A stretch of 64,000 nt of DNA. It comes from Begonia masoniana. Lineage: Eukaryota > Streptophyta > Magnoliopsida > Cucurbitales > Begoniaceae. The notes beneath the pieces were generated by a model. That model had not been told where the DNA came from. It saw nothing but the letters and a program-made list of their open reading frames with translations, and made no database searches. Positions 48,236 through 60,140 of the stretch are shown here, piece after piece. Location: NCBI GenBank assembly GCA_022432975.1, contig CM039506.1:14330006-14394005 (forward strand), in the 5' to 3' direction. The first letter of the stretch is position 1. Each line of letters begins with the position of its first letter. The position numbers were made by a program, and so were the translations under genes.

Positions 48236-50289
48236 TTGTTCATCCTTTTATCATACTTTATTTGCATGCTCTAAGGCCTTGAATCATGGTAAGTCCTTTT
48301 CTTCTTAAAGTTTTGTTTACAAATTGTCAAAATGGAGCCATGTTTTTATTGAAATCCACACCAACTTTTCAAGAATAAAATGGTAAAATTTGTGCACTTT
48401 TCCTTGACATTGACCGTGGTCTTGAAAGGTTATCCAAGTTGATTGGAAATTTTACTCATGCTATGGTAAAGGAAGAGAAAATGTATTTTGATTCTTGTGA
48501 GCTAATAGTTGACAAGCAGTTAAAGTTATTGGGAGAAAGTTTTGCAGAGCCTCCACCATCGAATGGTTCATTTGATTTCTTGTGTGGTTCAAATGATTTG
48601 GATAAATGCTTTCCTATTGTGGAAATAGTCATTTCAACAGATGATGAAGTAGTTCCTTCTCGAGAGGAAGAGTCCATGAATTCCAAGTGATTGATGGTTT
48701 CGAATTAACAAGTAGCCTTACTACTCATATTGGTGCTGAATTCTTTGCTTGTTGGTTTGTTGAATGTGAAGATGTGAGCGTCAATGGAGTTGAGCAAAAC
48801 AATGCAAAAAAATATATCTTTGGGAACATGGTTAAGTTTTGGTCGCAAAATATTATTGCATGCTTACATATGTTGTTTCTATGTCTTCTCTTGAATTTGC
48901 CTTACAGGGATTTATTTTGAAACAATCAACGACAACTAGAAAAGAGTCTACCTTGGTGGAAGTGGATCATTTCAAAAGAAAGGAAGGTAATCGTCCAAAT
49001 AAAGAAGGCTTTGAATTTGAGGTCAAATCCTCTTCAACCCCGGGAGAATGGCGTGCCATGAGATCCACTCCCAAAATCCCGAGTCGAAAGATTTTCTAAC
49101 TTGTGTGTTGATTTTGCAAGGGCTACATTCTTTGAAGAATTAGAGGAAGATCCTAATTAAAAGGATGCAGAGGAGTCCATGAATATGATTTATGGGGAGA
49201 TGACACGACAATCAAGGAGGTGACAAAATGTGCATAACATTGCACATAATGTTTCCAAGCTTGGTCGAGTCACATGGAGGGCTACAGTGTAATTTTGTTT
49301 TAATTTTGAATTCCTTTTAGTCAACATTTCCTTGCATGAAGGTATTTAAACAAATAATGCACCAAAATTTTATCTCAATGATTTCTTCAATTAAAAGGGC
49401 ATCATACACTATTTTTTTTTTGTGTTGACACTGCACAACAAAAATTAGTTGTAAACACAAACATTGTAAAAATTGGTAATTTTTATAATTAATTAAATTC
49501 CACATGTCTGATTTTTACGTCTTTGACTGGCAACGTGACATAAGTTGACTCATTTTATCATTTATAACCACGTTTGATTTTTTGGTTAACTCGGTAATTT
49601 GGTAAATTAATGTGTGGTTAATTTGAGAAAAAGGTAATTGGGAGTTTACCATGTGAAGTATTTGGGAAAGACATTTAGAGGTTGTGAAGAATTAAATGGG
49701 AAGTAAAGGAGTTAAGTTAAAAAGTTAGGGTTAAGGTGTATATACTCTAAGTCGCGTTTCAAGGTCGGGGACGTGTTCACAAGGCTCCTAGCACCATCTT
49801 TGGTGAAGCCATTTCGAAGGTAACCTACCATTCTATCTATTTTTCAGAAATATGAATGTTTAGTAGATTGAGGATGGATTAGTCCAATGGAGCTCAATTC
49901 CATTTGAATTTTCTGGATATATTGGTGTATTTAGAGAATATGAAGGTTTAATCATCGTTTGGAGGCGAGAAATGGCAAGAAATGGCGAGTTTCACGAACT
50001 CCTTTTCCCTAGAATCGACTCAGAGGTTGACACTTCGAGGAAAGTGTCAACCGATCGTGCATTCCCATGAAGTGTCGATCGATCGTGCTTTTCAGCAAGA
50101 ACAAAGGAGTTTGAAGTGGCAACATTGTGGACCGCCCGAGTGGAAGTTTTGATCGCTAATGTGTTTTGGGTTGAAACCCAAGAGGTATAAAGTGTCCACC
50201 GCAGGAAGAAAGTGTTGATCGCATGTTAATCTTAGTGTTAATAGTGTCAACAATTGGGTTGACCCCCATTTATAAGTGTCAATTGGTAC
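48236..50289. other. Unassigned stretch with small plus-strand open frames
   Basis: Open frames at 48439-48690 (MIGNFTHAMVKEEKMYFDSC at the start), 48687-48920 and 48839-49099 (SSTPGEWRAMRSTPKIPS near the end) may be parts of one decayed plus-strand gene. I recognise no domain. No splice sites join them convincingly. From 49500 the DNA looks like an LTR fragment, with repeated CGATCGTGC and AGTGTCAACC motifs at 50020-50280. No function can be given. Confidence 0.3.
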
Positions 50290-51871
50290 TGTTAGTGGAT
50301 TTTACACTTTTACGCAAGTACACGTATCGCAATCGAGTAGTATATAAGATATTAATTCCACGAGGATATTTTTAACTATGTTTAATTTACTATAAATTTC
50401 TATAAAATTAAGATGGAAATATTGAAATTAAATGATTAATTAAAGAATGATGAACTAAAATTATTCAAAATTAAATAAGTCCAAATATGGAAATGATTTA
50501 AAAAAAGTAATTATCGGAGAAACCTTGGTTAGGGTTGATTTCCTCTTTACATGCAAATATTACTGATGCTACAACAATGCTACAGCATTAGTCACAGCAC
50601 AGCAAAAATTCATAATATTTCTAAGGTTCCGTCAAATTGCCTAGGTGATGAATTCATTTCAGAATTTTCTTTTCGATTTTGAAAAGATAAAAACTTAATC
50701 CGAATTTTCGTGTAAATATCTATTATTAACGCCAAATAAATTAATGTGAACTACTTTGCAACAATTTTAGTTTATTCAATTACTCATGGATCTTCAATTC
50801 CTATTTACCTATCGATACAATAGAAATATGTGAAAACAAATTTGCCTATTGACACAATTCCTATTATGCAATAAAAATCATGAGTAATCGTGCAATGAAA
50901 AATGCTAAGCATTCATAGATCAAAATAAACACATGTAAAGAGTCCTCGCTTGCCTAACCAAGAGAAGAGTTTAGCCTAGAAACATAATAAGATTAAAAAC
51001 AAAAAATATTCATAACAACAGCAACAGTAACAGAGAATAAGAAGAAGAAAGCTAAAGAAAAATGTCGTCAGTTCCTTGCTGCAGATCCAGATCTCCTTTT
51101 TCTCTCTTTAGCAGCCAAACTATATAATCGTCCTTCTTTTCTCTTTCCAGTCTGTTCCCTTAATCAACGGTTTATCATTATGGTAAAATCTTCTTGATTT
51201 GCTCTTTATTGTCGTCCACTCTTCTAAATCGTCCGTTGCTTTGTCTATGTTGCTCTGTCATCCGATTGCTGTTATCTGATTCTATCTACTTGTCGACTGC
51301 CATCCGATTGCTGCTCTGTCATCCGATTGTCATTTGTCATCCGTTTTCATTTGTCGTCCATTCTTCTAAGTCGTCCACTCTTATCTGTCATCCGTTTTCA
51401 TTTGTCGATTGTTTTCTTTTATCGTCCATTCTTCCAAGTCATCTACTCTTATCTGTCATCCACTTTTTCTGTCATCCGATTCTATGTACCGATTTTGTCA
51501 TCCGATTGGCCTTTTTCTTTTCTCTCCATTATCTCCCTTCAAATCTAGATCCCTTGATTTGTGGTTTATTTTATCTCTCTTCCAGATTTTTGTAATCTTC
51601 ATTGATTTTCTGTTAAACACCGATTTCCCTTTTTTGTATTTTCTCGCTAATAACTCTGCATTCAAATAAGAAAAATATAAAATATAATGGTAAAAATTTG
51701 CTTTAAATAGAAAATATGCATGAAATATATTAAATTTAATCAATGCATTGATATGGCAGCATTATGTAGCAATTGTAGTAAATTTCACTAATTTATTTTA
51801 AAATTCACTCAAATCATACAAGTTAAATTACCTAAAAATAGTATAAACTAACTCTAAATTTAGAGTTATCA
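50290..51871 (-). repeat. 3' LTR of a minus-strand Athila/Tat-type element
   Basis: The plus strand runs from TGTTAGTGGATTTTACAC to TAGAGTTATCA (1582 bp). Directly inside, the minus strand reads AAGTTCGGGGGTATT (51872-51886), the polypurine tract usual for Athila/Tat elements. Further upstream in the element is GCATCACTCGAGGACG, also typical of that group. The stretch 51190-51500 is a cluster of ATCCGATTG and CGTCCATTC short repeats. The 5' LTR lies beyond the window. Confidence 0.8.
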
Positions 51872-51974
51872 AATACCCCCGAACTTAAACTATTAATCGT
51901 CCTCGAGTGATGCAAATAAAATCAAAACCAAGGGATTCCAAAAGTACATCAATATGGTTCGAAACTTGTAACAT
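51872..51974 (-). promoter_or_regulatory. Polypurine tract and 3' untranslated part of the Athila/Tat-type element
   Basis: The purine run at 51872-51886 borders the 3' LTR. The element interior continues to 51974 (left target copy AACAT at 51970-51974), is interrupted by the solo LTR 51975-55595, and resumes after 55600. Confidence 0.7.
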
Positions 51975-54900
51975 TGTAACGCCCCCGAACCCACCCTGGC
52001 TCGATGCGCTACTTTGCTAACCAATCCCACATTAAAACATAATTTAAAATAAAATTGACACAGCAGAATTTAAAGCTAAGTCCCTCAAAACTCACTTATG
52101 TCGTACCTAGCTGCCTAAACTCACTAATTTCCCTTAATCCTAACCTTTTAGCACCACGGCGTCCTTCCCGAAAATTTCGGCAAAGTAACGCCTGAAAATG
52201 GCGCCTCCAAAATGCTAGGTACCTGCATAAAATCCAATCCCAACTAATCCAGAATATTCCTAACCATCTAACCAACCTACGAAATCTCCAACAATTAACC
52301 AAAATGAAAAAAAAAATCATAATACAGGGTAACACATTCCCATCATTTCTACAACCGAACATTTACAATAAACTACCAAAATATAAAGCCTCACATTCCC
52401 CGAAGACCATGGTCGAAGCGCCCCGACAACTGCCCGCACCGGCATATAGTGTACATCAACGACTGCGTCCCAATCCTAGCTTTCCTCGTAGCTCTAACCT
52501 GTACTCCTGTTGTCACCTACACCACAGAACACACACACACATGTAAGCTTACGCTTAGCAAGTAATGAATATCGAATATAAACATTCACAATGCACCCAC
52601 AATGTAAATATGCACCATGCACCCACAACCCCCTACCACATGCCAATTCCACTCACTCTGCTGCTTCTTACTAATGCACGTTAGCAATGAGACGTTAAAT
52701 CCTCTAGTGCGTCATGCACTTTAACATCGAGGCATTTAACTCTCTAGTGCCACTTGCACTTTAACATCGAGACGTTAAATCCTCTAGTGCGTCATGCACT
52801 TTAACATCGAGGCATTTAACTCTCTAGTGCCACTTGCACTTTAACATCGAGACGTTAAATCCTCTAGTGCATCATGCACTTTAACAACGAGGCATTTAAC
52901 TCTCTAGTGCCACTTGCACTTTAACATCGAGACGTTAAATCCTCTAGTGCGTCATGCACTTTAACATCGAGGCATTTAACTCTCTAGTGCCACTTGCACT
53001 TTAACAACGAGACGTTAAATCCTCTAGTGCGTCATGCACTTTAACATCGAGGCATTTAACTCTCTAGTTCCACTTGCACTTTAACATCGAGACGTTAAAT
53101 CCTCTAGTGCGTCATGCACTTTAACACCGAGGGCATTTAACTCTCTAGTGCCACTGACACTTTAACATCGCGACGTTTAATCCTTAGTGCGTAATGAACT
53201 TTAACCTACGAGGCATTTTAATCTCTAGGTGCCACTTGCAACTTTAACATAGAGACGGTAAATTCCTCTAGGTGCGTCATGCACATGTTAACATCGAGGC
53301 GAGACGTTAAATCCTCTAGTGCGTCATGCACTTAACATCGAGGCATTTAACTCTCATGCACTTTAACATCGAGACGTTAAATCCTCTAGTGCGTCATGCA
53401 CTTTAACATCGAGACGTTAAATCCTCTAGTGCGTCATGCACTTTAACATCGAGGCATTTAACTCTCTAGTGCCACTTGCACTTTAACATCGAGGCATTTA
53501 ACTCTCTAGTGCCACTTGCACTTTAACATCGAGACGTTAAATCCTCTAGTGCGTCATGCACTTTAACATCGAGACGTTAAATCCTTTAGTGCGTCATGCA
53601 CTTTAACATCGAGGCATTTAACTCTCTAGTGCCACTTGCACTTTAACATCGAGACGTTAAATCCTCTAGTGCGTCATGCACTTTAACATCGAGGCATTTA
53701 ACTCTCTAGTGCCACTTGCACTTTAACATCGAGGCATTTAACTCTCTAGTGCCACTTGCACTTTAACATCGAGGCATTTAACTCTCTAGTGCCACTTGCA
53801 CTTTAACATCGAGGCATTTAACTCTCTAGTGCCACTTGCACTTTAACATCGAGGCATTTAACTCTCTAGTTCCACTTGCACTTTAACATCGAGGCATTTA
53901 ACTCTCTAGTGCCACTTGCACTTTAACATCGAGGCATTTAACTCTCTAGTGCCACTTGCACTTTAACATCGAGACGTTAAATCCTCTAGTGCGTCATGCA
54001 CTTTAACATCGAGGCATTTAACTCTCTAGTGCCACTTGCACTTTAACATCGAGACGTTAAATCCTCTAGTGCGTCATGCACTTTAACATCGAGACGTTAA
54101 ATCCTCTAGTGCGTCATGCACTTTAACACCGAGGCATTTAACTCTCTAGTGCCACTTGCACTTTAACATCGAGACGTTAAATCCTTTAGTGCGTCATGCA
54201 CTTTAACATCGAGGCATTTAACTCTCTAGTGCCACTTGCACTTTAACATCGAGACGTTAAATCCTCTAGTGCGTCATGCACTTTAACATCGAGACGTTAA
54301 ATCCTCTAGTGCGTCATGCACTTTAACATCGAGACGTTAAATCCTCTAGTGCGTCATGCACTTTAACATCGAGACGTTAAATCCTCTAGTGCGTCATGCA
54401 CTTTAACATCGAGACGTTAAATCCTCTAGTGCGTCATGCACTTTAACACCGAGGCATTTAACTCTCTAGTGCCACTTGCACTTTAACATCGAGACGTTAA
54501 ATCCTTTAGTGCGTAATGCACTTTAACATCGAGACGTTAAATCCTCTAGTGCGTCATGCACTTTAACATCGAGGCATTTAACTCTCTAGTGCCACTTGCA
54601 CTTTAACATCGAGGCATTTAACTCTCTAGTGCCACTTGCACTTTAACATCGAGACGTTAAATCCTCTAGTGCGTCATGCACTTTAACATCGAGGCATTTA
54701 ACTCTCTAGTGCCACTTGCACTTTAACATCGAGGCATTTAACTCTCTAGTGCCACTTGCACTTTAACATCGAGACGTTAAATCCTCTAGTGCGTCATGCA
54801 CTTTAACATCGAGACGTTAAATCCTCTAGTGCGTCATGCACTTTAACATCGAGACATAATACTAAAACACCAAACAACAACAACACAATTATCAAACAAA

Positions 54901-55595
54901 AAATCCTACTCAATATAAACAACACAACTATCAAACTCCAAACATTATAAACATAACACATGCCATTCACACAACACTCAACCCCAAACAACAACAACCA
55001 AGCAATTCATTTCCGCACTACAAACAACACACTATCAAACAATAAAAATAATAAATCCTACCGTTCCGTGGTGTAGGCCCGAAGGCGACAAAACATACAA
55101 TCCATTACTTACCTGGTGTCCTAGCTCACTGAGGATATTCGGTTACCTGTCCACCTACGGCTCGACCTGTCGGTTCGTGAGCAGAGACAACCGGAAACTG
55201 CTCGTCACCGTTGTCTGGCCGAAGAACGTCAAAAATCGGCGGCGGTTGCCGTCGGAGGGACGTCGCTCGTCTCTCCCTCTCCGTTCTCCTCTCCCCTGCC
55301 TTCGGTGTTCGCGAACAGCAGAATGGCTTCGGCCATTCTGTTGTTTTTTTTTTATTATTTTTTTATAACAATAATAATAATAATAAAACTAACCATTAAT
55401 TAATCCTCATTTACCGTTTTGACCTACCCTGTTTCCGACCATTTCGACTTTCGTTAAATTTCGCTCTTAAATTATAACCCACGGCTTAATTTCAAATTAA
55501 GGAACCATTCACTTTTCTTTTAAATTAATTAAAATAACCTATTTTATTATTCTTTTATTTTCTCTCCATTTTTTTTTAAAACCCCGGGTGTTACA
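51975..55595 (-). repeat. Solo chromovirus LTR expanded by a minisatellite, target duplication AACAT
   Basis: The plus strand runs from TGTAACGCCCCCGAACCC to CCCCGGGTGTTACA, flanked by AACAT (51970-51974 and 55596-55600). At 3621 bp it is the longest LTR here, because about 2.2 kb is the minisatellite 52688-54850. It is nearest to the LTR at 17161-19760. The candidate leader on the minus strand has a mini-exon at 55113-55154 and a second intron 52517-55112. A GCC-UUCG-GGC hairpin lies at 55077-55086. A second inverted repeat, AGAATGGC-TTCG-GCCATTCT, is at 55320-55339. Confidence 0.95.
52688..54850. repeat. 40-bp minisatellite, about 54 units of two types
   Basis: Two 40-bp unit types alternate or form runs. 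Type A contains GAGACGTTAAATCCTCTAGT and GCGTCATGCAC; type B contains GAGGCATTTAACTCTCTAGT and GCCACTTGCAC. Both end in TTTAACATC. In both, GTGC and GCAC flank five variable bases, so each unit can form a 4-bp stem. Order starts as A-B-A-B, then becomes runs (for example seven B near 53700-53960 and five A near 54240-54440), with a damaged block at 53130-53360. Confidence 0.97.
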
Positions 55596-55600
55596 AACAT

Positions 55601-57003
55601 GATGACAACTTCCTCTAGCACAATTAAAAACAAATAACATAGACTCATTCCCAATTAAATAATCTCTCAAAGTGTGTGTGTTCAAACTCCTCTTCAACTT
55701 GCTAAGCTCAATCATCCTCACTAAATTTCACAGAAATATTAGATTACTAACTCTTCAAGGTTTTTCTTAAGTTAATTAGATTTTAAAGGTTCTTTTTTTT
55801 TTTTTTGTATAAACTAAACAATAAGTAAGGGGAATAGAAGTTTTTTTTTTTTAATTGACTTTCTTTTATAAGTCACACTCTACCTTTTTACGCAATTGAC
55901 AATATTGGTCATGAAGACCTCCAGTTACTCAGTAGTATCATTTAAAGATATAAACTCATATAAAATTATAGAGGAGTATAGTCAATAATATTGTAACGGA
56001 GTTCCCCCCAAAAGTTCCTTTATTTAAATTCTACCCATCGAGTATCCAAAAGGCTCACTCGAGATTGAAAGTAGATTAAGAAATTGTAATTTATTTATTT
56101 TTTTTTTTTATATATATTTTTTATTATATATATATATATATATTTATAACCTCCAAACTTATTATTTATTATGTATATATTTTTTTTTTCAGAAGAATCA
56201 TTTATCTCTAATTTTCTTCGGTAACCATTGAAACGTTCTCATCTAAATATAACTGTGAAATTTAATGAGAATGATATCCCTAAACAAACTAAAAGGGAGT
56301 TCATGTGTTCTTAGGGAGAATTATTTTCACAGGAATTAGTCTTAGTAAAATGTTCATACGGTATGTTAGTGCAAGTTTTCAACACATTATGAACATTAGG
56401 ACGTTAGGAAACCTAGTACATCTCCACCCCCAAACTCAAACTCGACAGTGTCCCAACTGTCGTACAAAATAGAGTTCAAAATTCAAATAAAACAAAGCAA
56501 AATTAAGGGGTAGGCCCTGGAGTCTCATTCGTCGTTCCATTTGATGCAGATTTCTGTGTTGTTGTGCCATTTTATTTTGCAGAAACAGCAAGTCTTCCAT
56601 ACCTTCGACCGAAGTGATTCACTAATCGGTCGATGTCTTCGACCGAATTTCTCAGTAATACCATCGATCGAATGATTCACTAATCGCATCAATGCCTTCG
56701 ACCGAACTACACACTAATGCTTCTCTAGATGATTATGTTACGGGTTCTGATTCAGAGTCCGAGTCCTTCCATGATTTATTTGAAAGATGATGCTCTCGAC
56801 TGATGCTATAGCTCTACTTGCAGCATCAATATTATTTTAGCAAAAACTAAAAAATAAAATAGATAAAAATAAAAATAAAATAAAATAAAAATAAAAATAA
56901 ACAAAAACCAACACAAAAGGATATCAAAAATTGGGTTGCCTCCCAATGAGCGCTTGATTTTTTTTGTTTAGTCTTCAGCCTGACTTTCCCATTTACCACA
57001 TTT
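55601..57003 (-). other. 3' non-coding interior of the Athila/Tat-type element
   Basis: No gene is present. AT-rich low-complexity tracts occur at 55795-55850 and 56090-56190. The stretch 56600-56720 repeats TCGACCGAA and ATTCACTAATCG motifs. On the minus strand, GGGAGGCAACCCAATTTTTG near 56930-56950 is a common 3' landmark of Athila/Tat elements, lying between pol and the 3' LTR. Confidence 0.5.
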
Positions 57004-57720
57004 CTATGTTTTGTGGCCATTGCTTTGTGGATGATATGCTATGGTCACTTTATGTTTGAGATGAGAGGGTAGCTGTTTAAGCTCCAATTTTTGCTCGTCT
57101 TCAACAGATAGCTCACGAAATTCTGTTTTGTCTTCAGTCCTCACAAATGCTTCAGACTGTTTTCTGTAGCTCCGAGAATTCTGCCTTGTTTCTTCTGGTT
57201 TTATTCTTTCTGATACTCTAAAGCAGTCTTCTTCTTCATAAGGACACTTCATGGCTTTTAAAACATTGAATGTGATCTGCTGATCATTCACCCTCATGGT
57301 GAGTTCACCTTTTTGGACATCGATCAACGTTCTCCCCGTGGCTAAAAAAAGGTCTTCCCAAAATTATAGGTACTTCATGGTCTACTTCATAATCAAGAAT
57401 AATGAAGTCTGTTGGAAAAATAAACTTATCCACCTTAACGAGTACATCTTCTATCTTTCCTTGAGGATGAGTTAGAGAACGATCGGCTAATTGCAAGGTG
57501 ACTGTAGTAGGCCGAGCTTCTCCAAATCCTAGTTGCTTGAAAATTGACATGGGCATTAGGTTAATGCTTGCCCCTAGATCTCACAAAGCCTTCCCAAAAT
57601 AATTATTACCAATCGTGCATGGAATGGAAAAACTACCTGGGTCCTTCAGTTTTGGCAGAATCTTATTCTGCAGGATGTAGCTCGTCTCTTCAGTCCTGGC
57701 CACTATCTTATATTCTCCTA
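57004..57720 (-). pseudogene. Athila/Tat-type protease region fused by deletion to an integrase scrap
   Basis: Minus strand reading: SYILQNKILPKLKDPGSFSI and TIGNNYFGKAL, then the active-site region DLGASINLMPMSIFKQLGF at about 57575. Next come TVTLQLADRSLTHPQGKIED, KFIFPTDFIILDYEVDHEVP and ILGRPFF. After a break, 57327-57004 has IDVQKGELTMRVNDQQITF, a linker, and then KLELKQLPSHLK running directly into HKVTIAYHPQSNG. The last motif belongs to the integrase core. Reverse transcriptase, RNase H and most of integrase are therefore missing between them. Confidence 0.85.
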
Positions 57721-57903
57721 ACCTTCTTTTTTTTATAAAATATCTTTCATAAATTTCGTATAATTTGGCATCTATTCGAGAGATTCCACCAATGGGATGT
57801 TGATATGTAATTGTTTAAAAAAAACAAAAAAATTTCCTGAACTGCTTGTCATGGAGTTGCTTCTGAAGTCTTTGTGGAAATGGAGGTGGAGGTCGTTCAT
57901 TCT
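57721..57903 (-). pseudogene. gag-protease junction of the Athila/Tat-type element
   Basis: On the minus strand patches such as RPPPPFPQRLQKQ and the downstream HINIPLVES lie between gag and protease, with frame breaks. This is the linker usually seen before the Athila/Tat protease. It is cut from gag by the solo LTR 57904-60135. Confidence 0.6.
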
Positions 57904-60135
57904 TGTAACACCCGGTTTATTAGAATTAAAATAACCTATTAATCTTCTAAGTGTGAATTTTATAGAATAAAATTCGGGGTAAAAATCAATTAGGTTAATA
58001 AGTAACTAAGTGAGGGCATAAGGGTAATTGTCAATTTATGTTATGGATAACATATTTAAGGAAAGATTGAATGAGGTATAGCCGTCATACTCATTTCACT
58101 CTCGGTTTTCAGCTCAACCCAGCAGAACTCTTTAGGCGATTTCCTCACCGATTCCTCCAACCAAGGTGAGTTTAGATTCGATTAATTGCTGATTTTGGTA
58201 CCTAGGTAGCTTAAGGATCCCAATGTATGCATTTTGATAATGTTGCGAGTGAGAGATTCTGCTTGAGGGTTAGAGCAGAATCGGGAATGTTAGATAAATA
58301 GAAATGTCAAACCAACTCCTTAGATTTCTGAATAGCTTAAATTAAGGTTTAACATTCTGTTTATGAATATAGGTGAACGAACCCCGAAGTAGCTCTTAAC
58401 CGAGCATTTGCTAGGAATCCAGGTAAGTAAAGTATTGCTTGTGCCTTCGGGCCTACATCACAAAACAGTAGGTTTGTGCGTGATTGTATGTTTCTGTTAT
58501 CCATGCATCATGATTTATTAAAACTACGAAAATGAATTTTCATGTAAGGAATGGTAAGGTATGAACTGTATGCGACAGACAAACTATTAAGGGAGCTAAT
58601 CCACCCCTTAACTTATGAAGGGATTTATACATTGGGAGAATTGATCCCACTCCCAAGGGAACCATGGGATCAGATCAAGTGTTAAGGGAATTCATCTGCC
58701 CCTTAATTAAGTAGGAGGATGTAGACATTGGGAGAATTGATCCCACTCCCAAGGGAACCATGGGATCAGATCAAGTTGTGAATGAACGTGTATGCCACTG
58801 AGATGAGAAAGTAGAAACTGCATGTTTAGGAGTTTAAGTTCAGCATTACTTTACATATATAAATATATATTGCTTTACTTGCTTAGCATTAGGCTAATAG
58901 ATGAGTTTTGTGATGTAGGCGAAGAAGAGTTAGCAGGTGTGTCCCCAGATCATGTTGAGGAGTAGAGGATGTTGAAGGAGTGCATTCAGGCTTCAACTTG
59001 GTAACTGATGAGGCGGTTTAGCATGTTGTCTACAGATGAGGCGGGTTAGCATGTTGTCTACAGATGAGGCGGTTTAGCATGTTGTCTACAGAGGAGGAGG
59101 TTTAGTGATTAATGATTTAATCTGAGTACATTGAGTTTTTAGTAAACGAGGCTACAGCTGTTTGATTTCGTTTTTTTTTTTGAGAATTTCTGATTTTCAT
59201 GTTCTTACTGATTTTATCAATACAATGACTTGGAGTGTTATGAATGGATTTTTGGTAAAATGTTTTAAGTCCGGTTGATAGTCGAAGTTTTCTTGGTTTA
59301 TATATATGTTGTTTAGTCCATTGGTAGGAGTCGAATAATTTTGTATCAGTGGATATGTGTAGAGGTTTATTGCGTTCTGTTGAAGGAAGTTGTGTTGATG
59401 TCTATCGGTAGATGTCTTAAGGGGTCACGTGAGTAGCACGTGTTGGCAGATGTAGTCTATTTGATCGGAAGATGTAGAGTATTAAGTTTGTTGTTTAGTG
59501 ATCGGCAGGTGCAGTCCGAGAGAGTTAAGTGATTTTGTCGTTTAGAGAATCGGAAGATGTAGTGTGTATATTAATTCTATCGGAAAGGGTCATATTGTCG
59601 TTATCGGTAGATGTCGTACGCTTGTCTGTTGGGAGATGAAATTGTGCTGACTTTATCGGCAGATGAAGTCATGTTGACTTCATCGGCAGATGTAGTGGTG
59701 TATGGAGTTATGACGACTTCATCGGCAGATGAAGTCGAGAGGGAAGCTGTGTAGACGTTATCGGCAGAGGGTGTTGCGTTGTTGTACACGTCATCGGTAT
59801 ATGAAGCCTACCGAGTGATGTCTTTTGTTTTCATTCCTTCCGGCTGACGTCATCGGCAGAAGTCTTCGGTTTTCTATTTCTGCTTCTTTCGTTGACCTTG
59901 TCGTCGGCAGATGACTTCAACATTTCCGTTAAACACCCCAACAATATTTTCTACAGTTTGTCTAACTTCATTGTTGTTTTAAATGATTTTCCGCTGCAAA
60001 GTTTTCAAATGTTTTGAATGTTTAGAAAATGTCAAATTTTGAATGTCGAATGAAGTTTTAAAATTTATCCGAAATTTCTTAGTCATGATAGAGTGAAGTG
60101 TAGCGAACCGGGTTTAGATAATTCGGGGCGTTACA
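57904..60135 (+). repeat. Solo chromovirus LTR, target duplication ATTCT
   Basis: This 2232-bp block runs from TGTAACACCCGGTTT to TCGGGGCGTTACA, with perfect repeats ATTCT (57899-57903 and 60136-60140). The candidate leader has a first intron 58166-58372, a mini-exon 58373-58422 and a second intron 58423-58918. A GCC-UUCG-GGC hairpin lies at 58443-58452. A roughly 110-bp unit containing GATCCCACTCCCAAGGGAAC is duplicated at 58625-58780. A 29-bp unit (GATGAGGCGGTTTAGCATGT) is repeated three times at about 59000-59090. A cluster of ATCGGCAGATG motifs fills 59290-59920. Confidence 0.96.
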
Positions 60136-60140
60136 ATTCT

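Noticed and set aside
51194..51669. Open frame of 133 codons and neighbours in the Athila/Tat-type LTR
   Set aside because: These are Ser/Leu-rich translations of the CATCCGATT-type short repeats in the LTR, with overlapping frames and no domain.
52688..54850. CRISPR-like regular array
   Set aside because: The 40-bp units are contiguous and nearly identical, with two variants. There are no unique spacers and no cas genes, and the setting is plant nuclear DNA. It is a minisatellite.
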